NCBI GenBank assembly: GCA_016202865.1
Contig: JACQNV010000006.1
Coordinates: 1 to 7,281 of the forward strand
Direction of reading: 5' to 3'
From: Candidatus Aenigmatarchaeota archaeon
GTDB lineage: Archaea; Aenigmatarchaeota; Aenigmatarchaeia; QMZP01; JACQNV01
Length of the DNA: 7,281 nt
Positions 5,224 through 7,281 of the stretch are shown piece by piece (the first letter of the stretch is position 1; each line of letters opens with the position of its first letter). The notes beneath the pieces are model-generated. The model had not been told where the DNA came from and made no database searches. It worked only from the letters and a program-made list of their open reading frames with translations. The translations under genes and the position numbers were made by a program.

Positions 5224-7252
5224 GTCCGCAACCGCAGCCACCTTGGCTGTCAGATCCACCACCGCAACAGCCTGAATCCTCTTCACCATGAGATCCACAA
5301 CCGCCGCCTGCTGGGTTTGGCATTGTTGGTTTTTTAGTAACTGTACCAGGTGCGACAATGTTTATTAAGCCTTGTATTTTTTGCTGAGCAACAACAGCTG
5401 GAAGCTGACTTGTCAGCTTCGTCCCTTGATTTGCAGCTGCAAATGCTTCCTGTTCTTTTATTGCCTTGTAGCTCCAGTCTGGCTCTGGTGTGACTTTTGT
5501 TAAAGTTCTTCTATATTTATCATAATTTGTTTTGATTGCATTCATTTGTTCTGGAGTCAGCTTCCTGTGGATTTTGTCTTCAATAAGTTTCTTGCCTGTT
5601 GTTTGTTCCCATTGTGAAGCTGGGATGCTGAACTTTCTTTGTATGGAGTCTCTGTAAAGTTCTGGTATAACATTGAATGTGCAGAATGGAATTACCCTTC
5701 CGTCTGGTGATGCATAGTGGATGTCACATTTGTGTATTCGGTCTATGTCCCAGTTGTATGGGTCCTGGAAGTGCATCATTCCTAAAAACAAGGAATTGTG
5801 ATGGAAGTCTGCCAATCCATGATAGTTGCTTCCCTGTATTGCGCCCATAAGCATTCTTTTAATGTGAAGGCCCTTTGGAACATATTTTTTGTCAACAAAG
5901 GAGTTGAACTTCGTCATCAACTTACCTACTGCAAGCGCCTTACCTAACTTTTTAAATCTGGCTGTTTGTATGTCTCTTGTAAGCTCACCTAGATATGCAA
6001 AAAAGCTTTCCACATCAAAGAATTTTGGTAGTGGGATTAGTTTTCCTGTGCCCTCTTCCTTAAACACATATGTTGCCATTCCACAAGCAAAGTGGATGCT
6101 TAACCTGTATTTGGGTTCGGATTTCAAAGCTTCAATAAAGTCTGTAACTTGCTTTGCACATGGGACAGGGAACCAGAACTCTTTTCCTATTTGGCCGTCT
6201 GTCTGCTCTTCTATCCTTTTTATTGCGCCTGGGATTGTGATTCTCTGCTGCATTCTTAGTTTCTCTGGCATTCTACCGACAAGGGATACAGGTTGGAAAT
6301 TTACCGATCTAATAACATCAATGTTGCCGGCTGCAAATCTTATGATATCACCAAGCTCGTGGTCGTTGACACCGCCTATAACTGTAGGTACAAGAACAAT
6401 GCCAATTTCAGCCTTTCTACAAGAGTCTAGAGCGCCCTGTGCTTCCCAATAATTCTTTGGGTTGGTTGCTGGTGTCATTCCGTCAAAACTCATGTACAAA
6501 ATATGGGAACCCGCATCATGTATATCTTTTGCTAGCTGCGGACTTCTAGACAAGTTTATGCCATTTGTGTTAAGCTGGATGTGATCATAGCCGATTTCTC
6601 TACCTGCTTTTATTATGTCAATCAAATCCTCTCTTAGTGTTGGTTCACCGCCTGTTAGCTGGACAGCATTTGCTCCGACAGGCTTTTCGTCTCTCATTCT
6701 TTTTAACATGAACTTTATCTGATCAAGAGTTGGCTCGTAAATGGGTTCACCTTCCTTTGCGTAAAAGAAGCAATACCAACATGTAAGGTCACATCTGTTT
6801 GTTAATACTATATTACCAAGACCTGTGTGTGATTCATGTTCAACACAAAGACCGCAGTCATTTGGACAGTCGATCTCAAACTCACTCTTGTCGATGTTGG
6901 GATTAAGGATTTTGATTCCTGGATCCTGGAATTTCTCAGCCTTCTTGAACATGTCATAGTCTCCCCAATATAACTCTCTAACAGATCCGTGTTCTGGGCA
7001 GTTTTTGACAAGCCAAACCTTACCATCTCTTGCATAAGTTAAAGCATCGACCTTCATCTTCTCCCATTTCTCTTCGTCTACACAATTTGGGCAAAGTGAT
7101 TGATGGAATTTTAACAATTTAGAATCGACTGGAACCAATGGAAGTAATACCTGCTTCCTTTCTGTGGTATAGTCCTTTACATAAGGTGATGTTGCAACCT
7201 CTAAAAAACTTTCATGTGTTTTCTCAATAGCTTGTGGATATGCATTTACCAT
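5219..7252 (-). CDS. Radical SAM protein, tetraether lipid synthase (Tes)/COG1964-like
   Basis: This 677-residue protein has a radical SAM core with the canonical C154-x3-C158-x2-C161 site (NRCDLTCWYCF) and GGEP at 201-204 for S-adenosylmethionine. Ahead of the core are C54-x2-C57 with C85PEHG, then C129-x3-C133-x2-C136 (CPNDCGLC) followed by HxSHT. This layout is characteristic of archaeal COG1964, the family that includes tetraether lipid synthase Tes (Mj0619), which has extra Fe-S centres. Towards the end come C509 and C524 in a CDIHYASPDGRVIPFC segment. The C-terminus (644-677) is a Gly/Cys/His tail with five cysteines. The reaction is unknown: Tes joins lipid chains, but COG1964 members are diverse. 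No B12-binding domain and no signal peptide were seen. ATG 7252 is used because it lies 9-10 nt after a strong GGAGGG site; TTG 7261 would be almost on the site. Confidence 0.85.
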   Translation of the reverse strand: MVNAYPQAIEKTHESFLEVATSPYVKDYTTERKQVLLPLVPVDSKLLKFHQSLCPNCVDEEKWEKMKVDALTYARDGKVWLVKNCPEHGSVRELYWGDYDMFKKAEKFQDPGIKILNPNIDKSEFEIDCPNDCGLCVEHESHTGLGNIVLTNRCDLTCWYCFFYAKEGEPIYEPTLDQIKFMLKRMRDEKPVGANAVQLTGGEPTLREDLIDIIKAGREIGYDHIQLNTNGINLSRSPQLAKDIHDAGSHILYMSFDGMTPATNPKNYWEAQGALDSCRKAEIGIVLVPTVIGGVNDHELGDIIRFAAGNIDVIRSVNFQPVSLVGRMPEKLRMQQRITIPGAIKRIEEQTDGQIGKEFWFPVPCAKQVTDFIEALKSEPKYRLSIHFACGMATYVFKEEGTGKLIPLPKFFDVESFFAYLGELTRDIQTARFKKLGKALAVGKLMTKFNSFVDKKYVPKGLHIKRMLMGAIQGSNYHGLADFHHNSLFLGMMHFQDPYNWDIDRIHKCDIHYASPDGRVIPFCTFNVIPELYRDSIQRKFSIPASQWEQTTGKKLIEDKIHRKLTPEQMNAIKTNYDKYRRTLTKVTPEPDWSYKAIKEQEAFAAANQGTKLTSQLPAVVAQQKIQGLINIVAPGTVTKKPTMPNPAGGGCGSHGEEDSGCCGGGSDSQGGCGCGH

Positions 7253-7261
7253 AGAATCCAA

Positions 7262-7268
7262 CCCTCCT
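7262..7268 (-). promoter_or_regulatory. Shine-Dalgarno site of the radical SAM gene
   Basis: Read on the minus strand, AGGAGGG at 7268-7262 is a strong complement of the archaeal 16S rRNA 3' end. It ends 9 nt before ATG 7252, a usable spacing. TTG 7261 starts immediately after the site, too close for normal initiation, so the site decides the start. This is the only strong Shine-Dalgarno sequence in the window and implies a leadered transcript or an operon extending beyond the right edge. Confidence 0.7.
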
Positions 7269-7281
7269 TTTAGAACTTTTA

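Noticed and set aside
5175..5231. N-terminal extension of the ferredoxin from TTG 5231
   Set aside because: It overlaps the end of the radical SAM gene and adds residues that ferredoxins of this type do not have.
5889..6452. Open frame of 187 codons on the plus strand
   Set aside because: It lies wholly antisense to the radical SAM gene, has no family resemblance and no TATA box at the expected distance.
5219..7252. B12-dependent radical SAM methylase such as a GDGT ring synthase
   Set aside because: No cobalamin-binding domain precedes the core; the N-terminal cysteine layout fits the Tes/COG1964 type.

Overview
The window looks archaeal: about 7.3 kb, AT-rich, densely packed, with genes on both strands and almost no spacer DNA. 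The clearest evidence is promoter layout. Six genes have a TATA-like hexamer (TTTAAA, TATAAA or TTTAAT) centred 24.5-25.5 nt upstream of the start ATG and no ribosome binding site, which is what archaeal promoters with leaderless mRNAs look like. The protein content (archaeal-type radical SAM enzyme of the COG1964/tetraether lipid synthase kind, RibL-like nucleotidyltransferase, compact sugar epimerase, several short orphans) would suit a small-genome archaeon, possibly of the DPANN group. That lineage is an inference from gene content, not a proof.

Layout. (1) Positions 31-1742, plus strand: a small cytidylyltransferase-like protein, a 316-residue orphan with a predicted two-helix membrane hairpin, and a 112-residue orphan. 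Each has its own TATA box just after the previous gene. (2) Positions 1782-3830, minus strand: a three-gene operon read from right to left. It holds an A-type Fe-S carrier (HesB/IscA-like) with a DUF1858-like N-terminal domain, an NAD-dependent sugar-nucleotide epimerase, and a HAD phosphatase resembling YihX. The gaps are 1 nt and a 4-nt ATGA overlap. (3) Positions 3880-4923, plus strand: a 96-residue degenerate receiver-like protein, a 181-residue orphan, and a 60-residue small protein 2 nt downstream. The receiver-like gene and the Fe-S carrier gene diverge from one palindromic TTTAAA placed midway between their start codons. (4) Positions 4920-7252, minus strand: a 677-residue radical SAM protein with a Cys/Gly/His-rich C-terminal tail, followed after 44 nt by an 84-residue ferredoxin with three cysteine ligands. 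This is the only region with a strong Shine-Dalgarno site.

How the genes may work together. The radical SAM enzyme and the ferredoxin form a plausible enzyme/electron-donor pair. Similarity to the Tes family makes a role in membrane-lipid chemistry (joining isoprenoid chains) the leading hypothesis, but the substrate cannot be read from sequence. The nearby Fe-S carrier could in principle supply clusters, although it lacks the family's C-terminal CxC motif. The epimerase and HAD protein suggest sugar-nucleotide or sugar-phosphate metabolism for surface glycans. Four proteins (316, 112, 181 and 60 residues) are unrecognised. No rRNA, tRNA, CRISPR array, insertion sequence or phage gene was seen. 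No stretch longer than 300 bases lacks a gene; the largest gaps are about 40-50 nt.
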